Shown here piece after piece: positions 17,566 to 26,512 of a stretch of 64,000 nucleotides of DNA (position 1 is its first letter; each line of letters opens with the position of its first letter). The translations under genes were made by a program, and so were the position numbers. The notes beneath the pieces are model-generated. The model worked only from the letters and a program-made list of their open reading frames with translations, was not told where the DNA came from and ran no database searches. The stretch is from Halobacteriovorax sp. DA5 (GTDB lineage Bacteria; Bdellovibrionota; Bacteriovoracia; Bacteriovoracales; Bacteriovoracaceae). The stretch covers positions 186,001 to 250,000 of the forward strand of contig NZ_PPDJ01000009.1 of assembly GCF_002903145.1 (NCBI RefSeq), read 5' to 3'.

Positions 17566-18810
17566 ATGCAACCAGCAGCAAAGAAGGAAGCGCAGAAGAT
17601 TGGTATTGCAATGGTACTCGGATTAATTTTGGGTCTTCTGTTACATTATTTTGGAAAGGGTGAATACGTAAAATTTATTTCTCCTATAGGAGATGCGTTT
17701 ATCTCTCTTCTTAAAATGGTGATTATCCCTCTTGTTTTCTCATCTATCTTTATGGCGATGTACCACTTAGGAACACCAGAATCATTAGGAAGAATGGGGG
17801 TAAGGGCCGTTGCTTATTATTTCATTACAACTTGTATTGCCGTTTTATTTGGAATTATTTTTGTAAATCTTATCAATCCTGGTATTGGTGCTGATCTTGG
17901 CTCTGCTGGAGTTCATGGCCTTTCAGAAGCAATGCAGTCGAAAGTTGCAAGTAGTTCAAGTGGTTGGGCGTCACTGTTTGCTTCAATCAAAGAAGTTCTT
18001 CTAGGTGCAATTCCAACGAATCCATTTGGTTCAATGGCCGATGGAAATATTTTACAAGTTATCGTCTTCTCAATTCTTATGGGAATGACTGCGCTATTTA
18101 TTCCTAAAGATAGTGAACCATTTGTTAAAGTAGTAGGTTCTCTTGAATCTCTTTCTAATAAACTAACAATGGGAGTAATGAGCTTAGCTCCTTATGGAAT
18201 CTTTGTTCTTATGACAGGGGTTCTTGCTAAATCTGGTTTTGGCGCAATTATATCTCTTTCTAAGTATATGCTGACAGTAATTCTAGGATTGATTTGTCAT
18301 GGTATTTTTCTTCTGATTATTGGAAGTATTCGCGGAAAGACTTCACCTATTGAGATTTTAAAAGGTGTAGGGCCAGCTATTATTACTGCTTTTTCAGCAG
18401 CAACTCTACCTATTACGATGATGAATGTTGAAGAAAATTTAGGCGTTGATAAAGATACTGCAAAATTTGTTTTACCATTAGGTGCAACTGTAAATATGGA
18501 TGGAACTGCTCTTTATGAGTCAGTCGCCGCCATCTTCATTGCGCAAGCTTATGGCTTTGACTTAGGTTTAACTCAGCAGATTATTATTTTTATGACAGCA
18601 TCTCTTGCGGCAATTGGAGCAGCAGCAATTCCTGGTGCGGGGCTAATTACAATGTCGATCGTACTTTCAGCTGTCGGGCTTCCTATTGAGGGGATCGGTC
18701 TTATCTTAGCTGTGGATAGAATTCTGGACATGTTCAGAACTGCAGTTAACGTCTTTGGTGACGCCATGGGAACAGTTGTTGTTGATTCTATGCTGAAAAA
18801 TAAAGAGTAA
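17566..18810 (+). CDS. Dicarboxylate/amino acid:cation (Na+ or H+) symporter
   Basis: This 414-residue inner-membrane carrier belongs to the DAACS/SLC1 (GltP, GltT, DctA) family. About eight transmembrane segments and two re-entrant loops are expected. Visible signatures are PLVFSSIFMAMYHLGTPESLG, the serine-rich hairpin AFSAATLPITMM, LPLGATVNMDGTALYES and the GAGLITMSIVLSAVGLP hairpin with conserved motif DRILDMFRTAVNVFGD. The last motif contains the substrate-binding Asp and Arg. Arg near the C-terminal helix suggests acidic substrates such as glutamate or aspartate, but specificity cannot be settled from sequence alone. A hairpin lies downstream, before the next gene. Confidence 0.92.
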   Translation: MQPAAKKEAQKIGIAMVLGLILGLLLHYFGKGEYVKFISPIGDAFISLLKMVIIPLVFSSIFMAMYHLGTPESLGRMGVRAVAYYFITTCIAVLFGIIFVNLINPGIGADLGSAGVHGLSEAMQSKVASSSSGWASLFASIKEVLLGAIPTNPFGSMADGNILQVIVFSILMGMTALFIPKDSEPFVKVVGSLESLSNKLTMGVMSLAPYGIFVLMTGVLAKSGFGAIISLSKYMLTVILGLICHGIFLLIIGSIRGKTSPIEILKGVGPAIITAFSAATLPITMMNVEENLGVDKDTAKFVLPLGATVNMDGTALYESVAAIFIAQAYGFDLGLTQQIIIFMTASLAAIGAAAIPGAGLITMSIVLSAVGLPIEGIGLILAVDRILDMFRTAVNVFGDAMGTVVVDSMLKNKE

Positions 18811-18896
18811 ACAATATAAAGTATTGAATTCAGTACTGTACTTAACCGAAAAAATCTTTTCCTCGTTGACTCAGACACGACAATTTGAAAAAATAT

Positions 18897-18919
18897 GGGA
18901 ACCCCAAAGTTGGGTTCCC
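18897..18919 (+). terminator. Hairpin between symporter and transglycosylase genes
   Basis: GGGAACCC pairs with GGGTTCCC across a seven-base loop. There is no T-run on either strand, so it may be a weak terminator or a structured leader of the transglycosylase gene 47 bases downstream. Confidence 0.45.
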
Positions 18920-18965
18920 GAATATTTATGAAAACGAAATACGCACATATAGTTAAGGAAGATCG

Positions 18966-20495
18966 ATGAGAATTAATGGATTAATTTTACTGGTAACCTC
19001 CCAACTGCTCTTTTCATGTATCTCTGTTGAGAAAGATGTCCCGAGCCCGAAGGACATTTCTGAAGTTGTTGAAACAGATGCTGAAATTGAAGCAGATGCG
19101 GAATACTCAGAAGAAAAAATCATCGCTCGTAGTGCAAAGCACGGAGCAGAGTTCTCGAATGATCAGATTGTTGGTTCTGCAAAGATTGAACATCCAACAA
19201 CTCATGAACTTAAGACTTACTTCCTATATGGAGCTGAGCATTTAAATTTAGAAAATAATTATTTTGATATTCCTGTTGTTTACAATGCGGCAGTTAAGAA
19301 ATGGATTAAGTATTTTACTACACGTGGCCGTGGCTTCTTTGAGAGATATTCTGCAAGAGCTGGAAGGTATGCTCCGATCCTTTCTAAAGTTTTAAAGGAT
19401 AATGGTCTACCACAAGACTTAATCTTTTTAGCAATGGCCGAATCTGGATTCCAAACAAAAGCTAAGTCGTGGGCAAAAGCGGTAGGGCCTTGGCAGTTCA
19501 TGCCTTATACAGGTCGTCGTTATGGACTTGAAGTTAACTGGTATGTTGACGAGAGACGTGATCCAATCAAGTCTTCAATTGCTGCTTCAAAATATTTAAG
19601 AAAACTCTTTAATCAATTTGGTTCTTGGGAGCTTGCTGCAGCATCATATAATGCTGGTGAAGGAAAGATGTCTCGTGCGATTCGTCGCTATCGTACAAAG
19701 AACTTTTGGCAAATCAGAAAAGGCCGTTATTTAAAACCAGAAACAAAGAATTATGTTCCTAAAATTATGGCGCTAGCTATTATTGGAAAGAACTTAAAGT
19801 CTTTTGGTTTTGAAGAGATTGATTGGCATGAACCACTGGATTTTCAAGAAATCTCTGTTCCTGGTGGAGCGGACTTATTCGAAATTGCAAAAGATTTAAA
19901 TATTGAATTTGATGATCTTCATTACTTAAACCCAGAGATTCAAAGATGGTTCACGCCACCAACACACAAAACTTACACGTTAAGAGTTCCTGTTGGAAAA
20001 AGAGAGCAGTGGGCAAGTTGTTGTACTGAAAAGAATTACGTCGCTAGCCAGGATGTTTTTCAAAAGTATCGTGTACGAGGTAAGAGAACTCGTTTAAGTG
20101 ATGTTGCTCAAAAATTTAAAATTAAAGATAAAGAAGTTCTTACTTGGTTAAACGATGATTACAAATCACATCGTTCAAGAGTTAAGCGCGGATCTTACGT
20201 AACACTGCCATTTAGAATAGGACAGAGTAAGAAAGATAATATGTACGCAGATCTCTATGATAAACCTCGTAAGTCTGTTGTAAGAAAAAGAAAATATAGT
20301 AATCGCATCAGATTAGCGAAACAACGTGGAAAGAAAATTAATAATCCAACTCAATACTATACTGTTCAACGTGGAGACTCTTTATGGTCTGTATCACGTA
20401 AAACAGGTGTAAGCCTTGATACTCTAATTGTTTCAAATTTAAATATTATCAAGAAGAGACAAATTAGAGCAGGCGATAGGCTCGTCATTAAATAA
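18966..20495 (+). CDS. MltD-like membrane-bound lytic transglycosylase (lipoprotein)
   Basis: The 509-residue protein cleaves peptidoglycan glycan strands. It starts with a lipoprotein signal (LLFSC, Cys18). An SLT domain spans about 130-260, with catalytic Glu159 in AMAESGFQ, then KAVGPWQFMPYTGRRYGL and AAASYNAGEGKM. A central region is followed by a clear C-terminal LysM repeat (YTVQRGDSLWSVSRKTG to AGDRLVIK), and weaker LysM-like segments sit around 300-400. That matches MltD architecture. In a predator it could serve wall growth or prey-wall remodelling, and nothing in the sequence decides between them. Confidence 0.9.
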   Translation: MRINGLILLVTSQLLFSCISVEKDVPSPKDISEVVETDAEIEADAEYSEEKIIARSAKHGAEFSNDQIVGSAKIEHPTTHELKTYFLYGAEHLNLENNYFDIPVVYNAAVKKWIKYFTTRGRGFFERYSARAGRYAPILSKVLKDNGLPQDLIFLAMAESGFQTKAKSWAKAVGPWQFMPYTGRRYGLEVNWYVDERRDPIKSSIAASKYLRKLFNQFGSWELAAASYNAGEGKMSRAIRRYRTKNFWQIRKGRYLKPETKNYVPKIMALAIIGKNLKSFGFEEIDWHEPLDFQEISVPGGADLFEIAKDLNIEFDDLHYLNPEIQRWFTPPTHKTYTLRVPVGKREQWASCCTEKNYVASQDVFQKYRVRGKRTRLSDVAQKFKIKDKEVLTWLNDDYKSHRSRVKRGSYVTLPFRIGQSKKDNMYADLYDKPRKSVVRKRKYSNRIRLAKQRGKKINNPTQYYTVQRGDSLWSVSRKTGVSLDTLIVSNLNIIKKRQIRAGDRLVIK

Positions 20496-20530
20496 TCTAA
20501 AAATGTAAGAAAAAAATAGTGAAATTACCT

Positions 20531-20564
20531 GAAACCACGCTTTAATGCGTGGTTTCGCTATTTT
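20531..20564 (+). terminator. Intrinsic terminator
   Basis: GAAACCACGC pairs perfectly with GCGTGGTTTC across a six-base loop, followed shortly by ATTTTAATT. It ends the transglycosylase transcript. Confidence 0.8.
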
Positions 20565-20623
20565 AATTCCAAAAAAAATACGTTATTGTATTGCCAAACA
20601 CAACACACAAGGAATTTGGTACT

Positions 20624-21760
20624 ATGGCCTATAGCGATATTCTTAAACTTAAAAAAGTTGAAGTAAAACAAGAAGAGAAGACATTCATTAAAAATTTGAT
20701 TGTTGGAAGTGATATCTTTGCAATTGATCTATTCGATCATTTAAATAATTTAGATGCAACAAGTGTAAAGCTTCTTTCTGAAGAAGAAGTAACTGAAGAT
20801 AACTTCAAGCTAATGGGACCGTCACTAATTCGCGGTGAAGGAAATATTTCAATCTTAAAAGATCTAGGACTTGTTGAAGAGACACCAATCAATAGTTCAT
20901 GCTTTTACAAAGATTCTAAATTTCACCCGTTTGGATCTCGTACAAAGCCAATGCCACTACTGTGGGGGGAAGAGAGTTATATTGATAATCATATTCAATT
21001 ATCGCCATCGCAACTTCTTCCATCGCTTAGTAAAGAAGGACTTCTAGAGAGAATTAAAACTAATAGTTTTAATCTTAGAATTAAAGAAATCTATCGTACA
21101 ACTCCAGAAGAATTAATTGATCAAGCATTTTGGAAAGTATGCCTAACAAATGGTCTAATTATTGAATGTGAAAATTTATATTGGGGAGAGTCTCCTGCTA
21201 AGTTTTTAGAGCTCTTTCAAGATAAGAAGACACTTTCAAGTGAGTTCATTGAATTTTGTGAAAGTACATCGACACCATGTTCTCTTTATGTTCACTTAGA
21301 CTTAAAAGAGAAAATTACAAAAGATGAAGAGTCGCAAACTTATTTCTTTCCATTATCTTTTACGCACGATTGGGGACACTTTATCGGTGAGATTTGTGAA
21401 TCTGAAAGTGAAGGATATGCTCAAACGGCCAAATTTGTTACTTTTGTCGATAAAGAAGAGAGCACGGAGGAAGATATTTCTAAAAAAATCAATCTTCTGA
21501 AGAAAAACCTGGCCAAGAATTTTGACGCTTTTAATGAGAATGAGTCAAAGGAGCGTGTGGTTTTAAGAGACTATTCTTATTGTCCGGATATTGACGATTC
21601 TTCAATAGAGGATGGAACTCTAAACGAAGATCACCTTATTTTCTTTAGTTTTAACGCTCCTTTGAAGCAGGCGGCGACAAAGAATGATACATTCGTAGAT
21701 TCCTGGATGTCGTCAAAGTTTCTCGCAAGAGGAATCGCTGTCCAAGCAAAAATAAAATAA
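20624..21760 (+). CDS. Cytoplasmic protein of unknown function
   Basis: The start is ATG 20624, with AAGGAA about ten bases upstream. A TTG 33 bases earlier is in frame but has no ribosome site. The 378-residue product has no signal peptide or membrane segment. Near the N-terminus FIKNLIVGSDIFAIDLFDHL followed by an acidic strand resembles the beta-alpha-beta start of a dinucleotide-binding fold, but the glycine pattern is incomplete (G-S-D-x-x-A), so cofactor binding is doubtful. The rest (PMPLLWGEESY, FTHDWGHFIGEICESES) matches nothing I know. It is flanked by terminator-like hairpins and probably stands alone. Confidence 0.6.
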   Translation: MAYSDILKLKKVEVKQEEKTFIKNLIVGSDIFAIDLFDHLNNLDATSVKLLSEEEVTEDNFKLMGPSLIRGEGNISILKDLGLVEETPINSSCFYKDSKFHPFGSRTKPMPLLWGEESYIDNHIQLSPSQLLPSLSKEGLLERIKTNSFNLRIKEIYRTTPEELIDQAFWKVCLTNGLIIECENLYWGESPAKFLELFQDKKTLSSEFIEFCESTSTPCSLYVHLDLKEKITKDEESQTYFFPLSFTHDWGHFIGEICESESEGYAQTAKFVTFVDKEESTEEDISKKINLLKKNLAKNFDAFNENESKERVVLRDYSYCPDIDDSSIEDGTLNEDHLIFFSFNAPLKQAATKNDTFVDSWMSSKFLARGIAVQAKIK

Positions 21761-21812
21761 AAAATACTTATATCAGCCCTGGGATTGCGAATTCTTTAGC
21801 AATTTCAGGGTG

Positions 21813-21841
21813 TTGACATTCATCCCATCTCCTTCGAAAAT
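21813..21841 (+). promoter_or_regulatory. Candidate sigma-70 promoter of the barrel gene at 21914
   Basis: TTGACA (21813-21818) and GAAAAT (21836-21841) are 17 bases apart. Just upstream, CCCTG..ATTGC pairs with GCAAT..CAGGG (about 21777-21810), a hairpin that may terminate the preceding gene. The -10 box is only 4 of 6. Confidence 0.45.
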
Positions 21842-21913
21842 TTAAGAACTAACATTTTTTAATAAGAGTTTACTTTTTGAACTCATGGAATTTACTCACT
21901 CAAGGAGAGGAAT

Positions 21914-23095
21914 ATGAAAAAGGTATTTTTAGGTGCCGCTACTTTAGCTCTTTTAAGCACAAGTGCTTATGCTACAAAAGCAAGACTTCTTGCTCTTGGT
22001 GATGAAGTTGAAGACAACTACTACACAATGGATGATCGTTATATCTTCACTAACGCTTCATTTGTAAACAACTATGGAGATATGGTTGTACTTGAGTATG
22101 GTGCAGAAGGAATTGGTTCTGGATCAGCAACTCTAGATACTGATGGTGACCCAAAAGCAATGGGTGGATTCTTTAAGAAAATGGGGAACTTCACTTATGG
22201 TCTTTACCTAGGTAACGAATCAAATATTTCGACATCTCTTAGAATTCTTGCGTCAGCTCCAGCTGCTGGAACAAACTACTTAGCTTCATCAGATAATCAA
22301 CTAGAACTTTTCATTGGTGGAAAAGCTGGTGTTAACTGGGGGGCAGCTTTTGTTTATGCTTCTTCAGACAGAGACGTTACATCAATTGATGGGACAACAA
22401 ATAATAAAATGGAAGACGAAGCAATGGCCGTTAAGCTTGGTGTTAACAAAGACAACTGGGATGCATACGCAAACGTTTCTCTAATGTCTGAGTCTAAGAA
22501 CCTTCTATCAGGTAATAAGTTTGATGGAACTCTTGGTGTTCAAGTTGGTGGTTCTTACACAATCAATAAAGACACTAAATTCTACGGTTCATATAAAACA
22601 TTTTCTTGGGACCAAGAAAGAGGTTTCGGTGCTGAAGATGGTGAACTTTCTCGTTTAGATCTTGGTGCAGGTAAAGAATACAAAGTTGAAGGTGGAATGG
22701 TTTTCGTAAGAACTGCATTCCAAGTAATCAATGTAGAACTTAACGCAGTTCCTGGTAAAGCAAAGCTAGAAACAATGAATCTTCCAGTTATTATTGGTGC
22801 TGAAACTAAAGCAACTGATTGGTTAACTCTAAGAGGTTCTGTTTCTCAATCTGTTTACTCAAATGCAAAATCTACTGACCTTGCAAATGCAACAGGTGGA
22901 CCAACTAATATTTTAGCATCAGCTGTTGTTGCTAACTACAATGGTTCTTACACAAATGGTGATGCTTCTTTTGAAAACACTACAAGAGTTGCTGTAGGTG
23001 CTACTTTAACTTATAAAACTGTTGATATTGATGTTTACACTGGTACAAATGGTGAAGACACTGATTCAAGAGTTGCAATGAAGTACAACTTCTAA
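21914..23095 (+). CDS. Outer-membrane beta-barrel (porin-like) protein
   Basis: The 393-residue product has a signal peptide ending STSAYA and a mature chain rich in Gly, Ser, Thr, Asn and alternating aromatic residues, ending in MKYNF. The C-terminal aromatic-x-Phe is the usual recognition signal for barrel assembly by BamA. The mature start (TKARLLALGDEVEDNYYTMDDRYIF in sense) differs from the six-member family just downstream, so it is a separate barrel type, probably a channel. The ATG has AAGGAGAGGA directly upstream and is monocistronic, with its own promoter and terminator. Function as a porin is inferred. Confidence 0.75.
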   Translation: MKKVFLGAATLALLSTSAYATKARLLALGDEVEDNYYTMDDRYIFTNASFVNNYGDMVVLEYGAEGIGSGSATLDTDGDPKAMGGFFKKMGNFTYGLYLGNESNISTSLRILASAPAAGTNYLASSDNQLELFIGGKAGVNWGAAFVYASSDRDVTSIDGTTNNKMEDEAMAVKLGVNKDNWDAYANVSLMSESKNLLSGNKFDGTLGVQVGGSYTINKDTKFYGSYKTFSWDQERGFGAEDGELSRLDLGAGKEYKVEGGMVFVRTAFQVINVELNAVPGKAKLETMNLPVIIGAETKATDWLTLRGSVSQSVYSNAKSTDLANATGGPTNILASAVVANYNGSYTNGDASFENTTRVAVGATLTYKTVDIDVYTGTNGEDTDSRVAMKYNF

Positions 23096-23121
23096 TTATT
23101 TTAAAATTTTTGATTGTATAC

Positions 23122-23157
23122 AGAAGGCCGTGGAAGTGTAACCACGGCCTTTCTTAA
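23122..23157 (+). terminator. Intrinsic terminator
   Basis: AAGGCCGTGG pairs with CCACGGCCTT across an eight-base loop and is followed by TCTT. It closes the barrel gene at 21914. Confidence 0.85.
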
Positions 23158-23174
23158 AAAAAAGTAAAAAAAAA

Positions 23175-23202
23175 TTGCACAGAAAAACAAAAAGGGTATA
23201 AT
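23175..23202 (+). promoter_or_regulatory. Sigma-70 promoter of first barrel-array gene
   Basis: TTGCAC (23175-23180) and a perfect TATAAT (23197-23202) are 16 bases apart, within AT-rich DNA. The leader to the TTG start would be about 60 bases. This is the best-matching promoter in the window. Confidence 0.7.
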
Positions 23203-23269
23203 TTAGTAAATTATTTTTTTAAATCGAACTAGAACGCTAGTTTAAATAAAACAAAACAAGGAGTAAGTT

Positions 23270-24229
23270 TTGAAAAAAATGACAGGTATTATCGCAATGG
23301 CAGTACTTTCTTCTGCAGCATTTGCAAACACAATCGTTCCAGAAACTTCACGTGATGGAAAAACTAAGAACTCTTCAGTTATCGCTACAACTGGTGAAAT
23401 GAGAACTTTCGTAGCTGGTGAGTATAACTCAAAAACTACAGAAGCTGATACTGCTGGTGCACAAGAAGTTGATACAACTAACATGAATGTTTACGGTGCA
23501 TGGTCAAACAAAATGATCTCTGTAGAAGCAGACATCAACATGGGTGAAGATGCAGATACAGATAACGATTCTTACGGTGTACAAGCTGCATACAGAATCA
23601 ATAAGCAATTTGCTGTTGGTCTTGGTTACACAATGATGGGTGAAGATACAACTCCAGAAACTGATATGTCTAAACTTGAAATTGCTGGTTCATACAATAT
23701 GAATGACCTAGTAATTGGTGCTTCATTTGCAATCACTTCTTATGAGCAAGGTACAACTGATGGTTCATTCAACACTCTTACTGTAGGTGTTGGTTCAAAC
23801 GCAAACAATATGTCATGGGAAGCAGGTCTTACTTACGATATGGAAGAAGATACTGACCTAGACGTTGGATCAAAAATTGGTCTATTCGCTGGTATGACTA
23901 AAGTTGTTAACAACATCGAACTTGATGGTGATCTTTCATACAAGACTGGTGATGTAACTTCAGCTGGTGGTGACTATACTGCTCTAGGTTTCAACTTTGA
24001 TGCAGAATTCCTAGTAGGGAAAATGTTCTACATCACTCCAGGTCTTAACTACTCAAGCGAAGACGTAGCTGGTACTGAAACTAACCAACTAGACCTATCT
24101 GCTGACTTTGGTTACAGAGCTAACAAAATCGATGCTACTTTTGGTATTGACTATGCTGTTATGGCTGAGTCAAACAACGTTGATTTCGATTCAATGGCTT
24201 GGAAAGTTAACGTAGCTTACAACTTCTAA
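23270..24229 (+). CDS. PExSRDGKT-family outer-membrane barrel protein, copy 1
   Basis: Start TTG 23270 is chosen because AAGGAG lies six bases upstream. The ATG three codons later is too far from it. The 319-residue product has a signal peptide ending SAAFA, then mature NTIVPETSRDGKTKN. The rest is acidic, rich in Asp, Thr, Gly and Tyr with alternating hydrophobics, and ends VNVAYNF, a barrel-assembly signal. An outer-membrane barrel of roughly 12 strands is plausible. It has the strongest promoter in the array, so it may be the most highly expressed copy. Codon use is regular and fits high expression. Ligand and pore type are unknown. Confidence 0.75.
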   Translation: MKKMTGIIAMAVLSSAAFANTIVPETSRDGKTKNSSVIATTGEMRTFVAGEYNSKTTEADTAGAQEVDTTNMNVYGAWSNKMISVEADINMGEDADTDNDSYGVQAAYRINKQFAVGLGYTMMGEDTTPETDMSKLEIAGSYNMNDLVIGASFAITSYEQGTTDGSFNTLTVGVGSNANNMSWEAGLTYDMEEDTDLDVGSKIGLFAGMTKVVNNIELDGDLSYKTGDVTSAGGDYTALGFNFDAEFLVGKMFYITPGLNYSSEDVAGTETNQLDLSADFGYRANKIDATFGIDYAVMAESNNVDFDSMAWKVNVAYNF

Positions 24230-24258
24230 TTTTAATTTTAAAATTTAGAATATACGTG

Positions 24259-24290
24259 AAGGGAGACTTAGGTCTCCCTTTCTTATTTCT
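24259..24290 (+). terminator. Intrinsic terminator after barrel copy 1
   Basis: AAGGGAGAC pairs with GTCTCCCTT across a four-base loop, followed by TCTTATTTCT. Confidence 0.85.
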
Positions 24291-24390
24291 AACTAACTCA
24301 TTCAAGCCATCATTTTTTTAAATTAAATTAAGTTTTTATTTTTTTCATCTTAGTTGAAAATTTGCATATACAACTTTAATGGAGGAATAA

Positions 24391-25353
24391 ATGAAGAATA
24401 TCTTTATGGCCGCAACTCTAGTTGGGCTTACAACGACAGCGTTTGCGAATACGATAGTTCCCGAAACGTCACGTGACGGTAAAACAAAAAATAATTCAAC
24501 AATTGCAGTAACACAAGAGATGAGAACTTTTGTTGCGGCTGAGTATAACTCTTCAAATTTAGAACCAGATAGTGGTGGTGATATTGATACCACTAACTTT
24601 GATTTTTACGGTGCTTGGTCAAATAAGATGATGTCAATCGAGGCAGATCTAAATTTTGGAAATGTTGATACTGGTGCTACTGATACTGATAGTAATACAT
24701 ATGATATTAAAGCAGGCTTCAGGTTATCAGATCAATTTGCTCTTGGTATCGGCTATCAGATGGTTGATACAGATCCTGATAGTGAAGATACAGTTATTGA
24801 GATAGCTGCTTCATTTAATATGAATGATCTAATTATTGGTGGGTCTTTTAGTCTTGTGGATGAAGATAATGGAACTGTAGATGGTTCTCATAATCGTATC
24901 ATCTTAGGTGTTGGTTCAAATAAAGATAATATGTCATGGGAAGCGGGACTTCAGTTTGATCTTGAAGAGAAAGATGATGCTATTAAGTCTCCTAGTCGTA
25001 CAAAAATCTTTGCGGGAATGACTACGGTATTAGATAGCACAGAGCTTGATGGTGATATTGATTATACAACTGGAGATTTCACAACAGCTGGTGGTGACTA
25101 CTCTATGTTTCATTTAAATTTTGATGCTGAATTTATGCTACATAAGATGTTCTTCATTGCTCCAGGTATTGAATATACACTTATTGATAATGATGGAACA
25201 GACACAAAGCAACTCGATCTTTCTGCAGACTTTAGATATCGTATGAACGGAATTGATGCGACATTCGGTGTCGATTATGCAGTTATTGGCGAAGCTGGAT
25301 CTGTCGATTACGATGAAATGGCGTGGAAGGTTAATGTAGCCTATTTATTTTAA
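24391..25353 (+). CDS. PExSRDGKT-family outer-membrane barrel protein, copy 2
   Basis: The 320-residue product begins at ATG 24391 with TGGAGGAATAA upstream. A signal peptide ends TTAFA and the mature start NTIVPETSRDGKTKNN is nearly identical to copy 1. Long blocks match copy 1: YGAWSNKM, FNMNDLIIGGSF, DNMSWEAGL, the KMFFIAPGIEY region, and the ending MAWKVNVAYLF. It is the closest paralogue of copy 1, though copy 1 has GTKGAQE-like differences in the loops. It contains many Asp-rich loops (about 65-110), as expected of surface loops. Role unknown. Confidence 0.75.
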   Translation: MKNIFMAATLVGLTTTAFANTIVPETSRDGKTKNNSTIAVTQEMRTFVAAEYNSSNLEPDSGGDIDTTNFDFYGAWSNKMMSIEADLNFGNVDTGATDTDSNTYDIKAGFRLSDQFALGIGYQMVDTDPDSEDTVIEIAASFNMNDLIIGGSFSLVDEDNGTVDGSHNRIILGVGSNKDNMSWEAGLQFDLEEKDDAIKSPSRTKIFAGMTTVLDSTELDGDIDYTTGDFTTAGGDYSMFHLNFDAEFMLHKMFFIAPGIEYTLIDNDGTDTKQLDLSADFRYRMNGIDATFGVDYAVIGEAGSVDYDEMAWKVNVAYLF

Positions 25354-25382
25354 AAACTGATATTAATCAAATATTTGTCATA

Positions 25383-25414
25383 AAAAGGGAGATTTTCATC
25401 TCCCTTTTCTCTTT
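25383..25414 (+). terminator. Intrinsic terminator after barrel copy 2
   Basis: AAAAGGGAGAT pairs perfectly with ATCTCCCTTTT (11 bp) across TTTC, followed by CTCTTT. A TATAAT at 25416-25421 directly after it may be the -10 box of copy 3. Confidence 0.9.
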
Positions 25415-25455
25415 GTATAATCTAATAAAATATTCATACGCCCTAGGAGTTCGAG

Positions 25456-26451
25456 TTGAAGTCGAAAAATATCTTATGTCTAAGTGTACTTTCACTTATT
25501 AGTACCAATGTAACTGCAAATTTTATTCTTCCTGAAATTTCACGTGATGGTAAAACTTTAAACACGTCTGTTATTGCATCATCGCAAGAAAAGAGAAATT
25601 TTGCGGCGGCTAAGTATGAATACTTAAGCGTAGAAAGTGATACGAATCCAGTCGTTGAAATTAAACAAACTGTTCCAGGTGTTTTTGGTGGATTTTCTTC
25701 AAATGGATTCAATGGACAGTTAACTGTTGATATACCTACTTTTGATATTGAAGGTTCTAAAAATCATGCGACCAACTTCTCATTTCTCGGTGGATACCAA
25801 GTAAATAAGAAGCTAACTTTAGGGCTTGGTTACACAAAGTCTGAATTAAATATTTCAACAGATGAAAGTATTATTTCTGCCGGTGGAAGTCTTAAAGTTA
25901 ATGACAAGGTTTTAGGTGGTTCTGTTGAATATGTTGAAAATAAAACTTCTGCCACAAAAGGTGGATTCTTCGTTCTAAGTGCAGGCTTTGGTCAACAAGA
26001 TTCTAAAAATAGTGTCGAAGCAGGTGTGCAACTAAAGACTGAAGGCTCTGATGATTTAACGACTGGTAAGAGATTCACTCTTTTTAGTGGTATGACAAAA
26101 GTAGTAAATGGAATTGAAATTGATGGTAGCTTTACATATGAATTTGGAAACTACTTAAAAGATGAAGATAATTCATCAGATGGAAATAACTTTAATGCTC
26201 TATACTTCGAATTTGATGCTGAATTCTTATTAGGATCAAGCTTCTATATTACTCCGGGAATAAATTATTCGGCCGAAAATGCTCCAGGTGTCTCAAGTGA
26301 CACTTCTGACGTAAGACTTAAAACTGATTTTGGCTATCGTACAAAAAGACTAGATGCAACAATAGGTGCAAGCTATATTTTTGTTGGTGAAGAAAATGAT
26401 ATCGACTACGATGGCCTTGGTTGGTCACTAAACGTAGGATATTTGTTTTAA
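25456..26451 (+). CDS. PExSRDGKT-family outer-membrane barrel protein, copy 3
   Basis: The start is TTG 25456 with TAGGAG about seven bases upstream. The 331-residue product has a signal peptide ending NVTA and mature NFILPEISRDGKTLN. It shares with copy 4 the block around residues 50-65 (SDTNPVVEIKQT against TDTTPSVDLDIT) and FTLFSGMTKVVNGIEIDG with copy 1. It ends SLNVGYLF. No GC-rich terminator separates it from copy 4 (61 bases apart), so these two may be co-transcribed, although a TATAAT at 26468-26473 could also start a new transcript. Confidence 0.73.
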   Translation: MKSKNILCLSVLSLISTNVTANFILPEISRDGKTLNTSVIASSQEKRNFAAAKYEYLSVESDTNPVVEIKQTVPGVFGGFSSNGFNGQLTVDIPTFDIEGSKNHATNFSFLGGYQVNKKLTLGLGYTKSELNISTDESIISAGGSLKVNDKVLGGSVEYVENKTSATKGGFFVLSAGFGQQDSKNSVEAGVQLKTEGSDDLTTGKRFTLFSGMTKVVNGIEIDGSFTYEFGNYLKDEDNSSDGNNFNALYFEFDAEFLLGSSFYITPGINYSAENAPGVSSDTSDVRLKTDFGYRTKRLDATIGASYIFVGEENDIDYDGLGWSLNVGYLF

Positions 26452-26512
26452 TTAATTTATTTTAAAGTATAATAAATCTTAATATTTATTTTATTGCTTC
26501 AAGGAGGAAGAT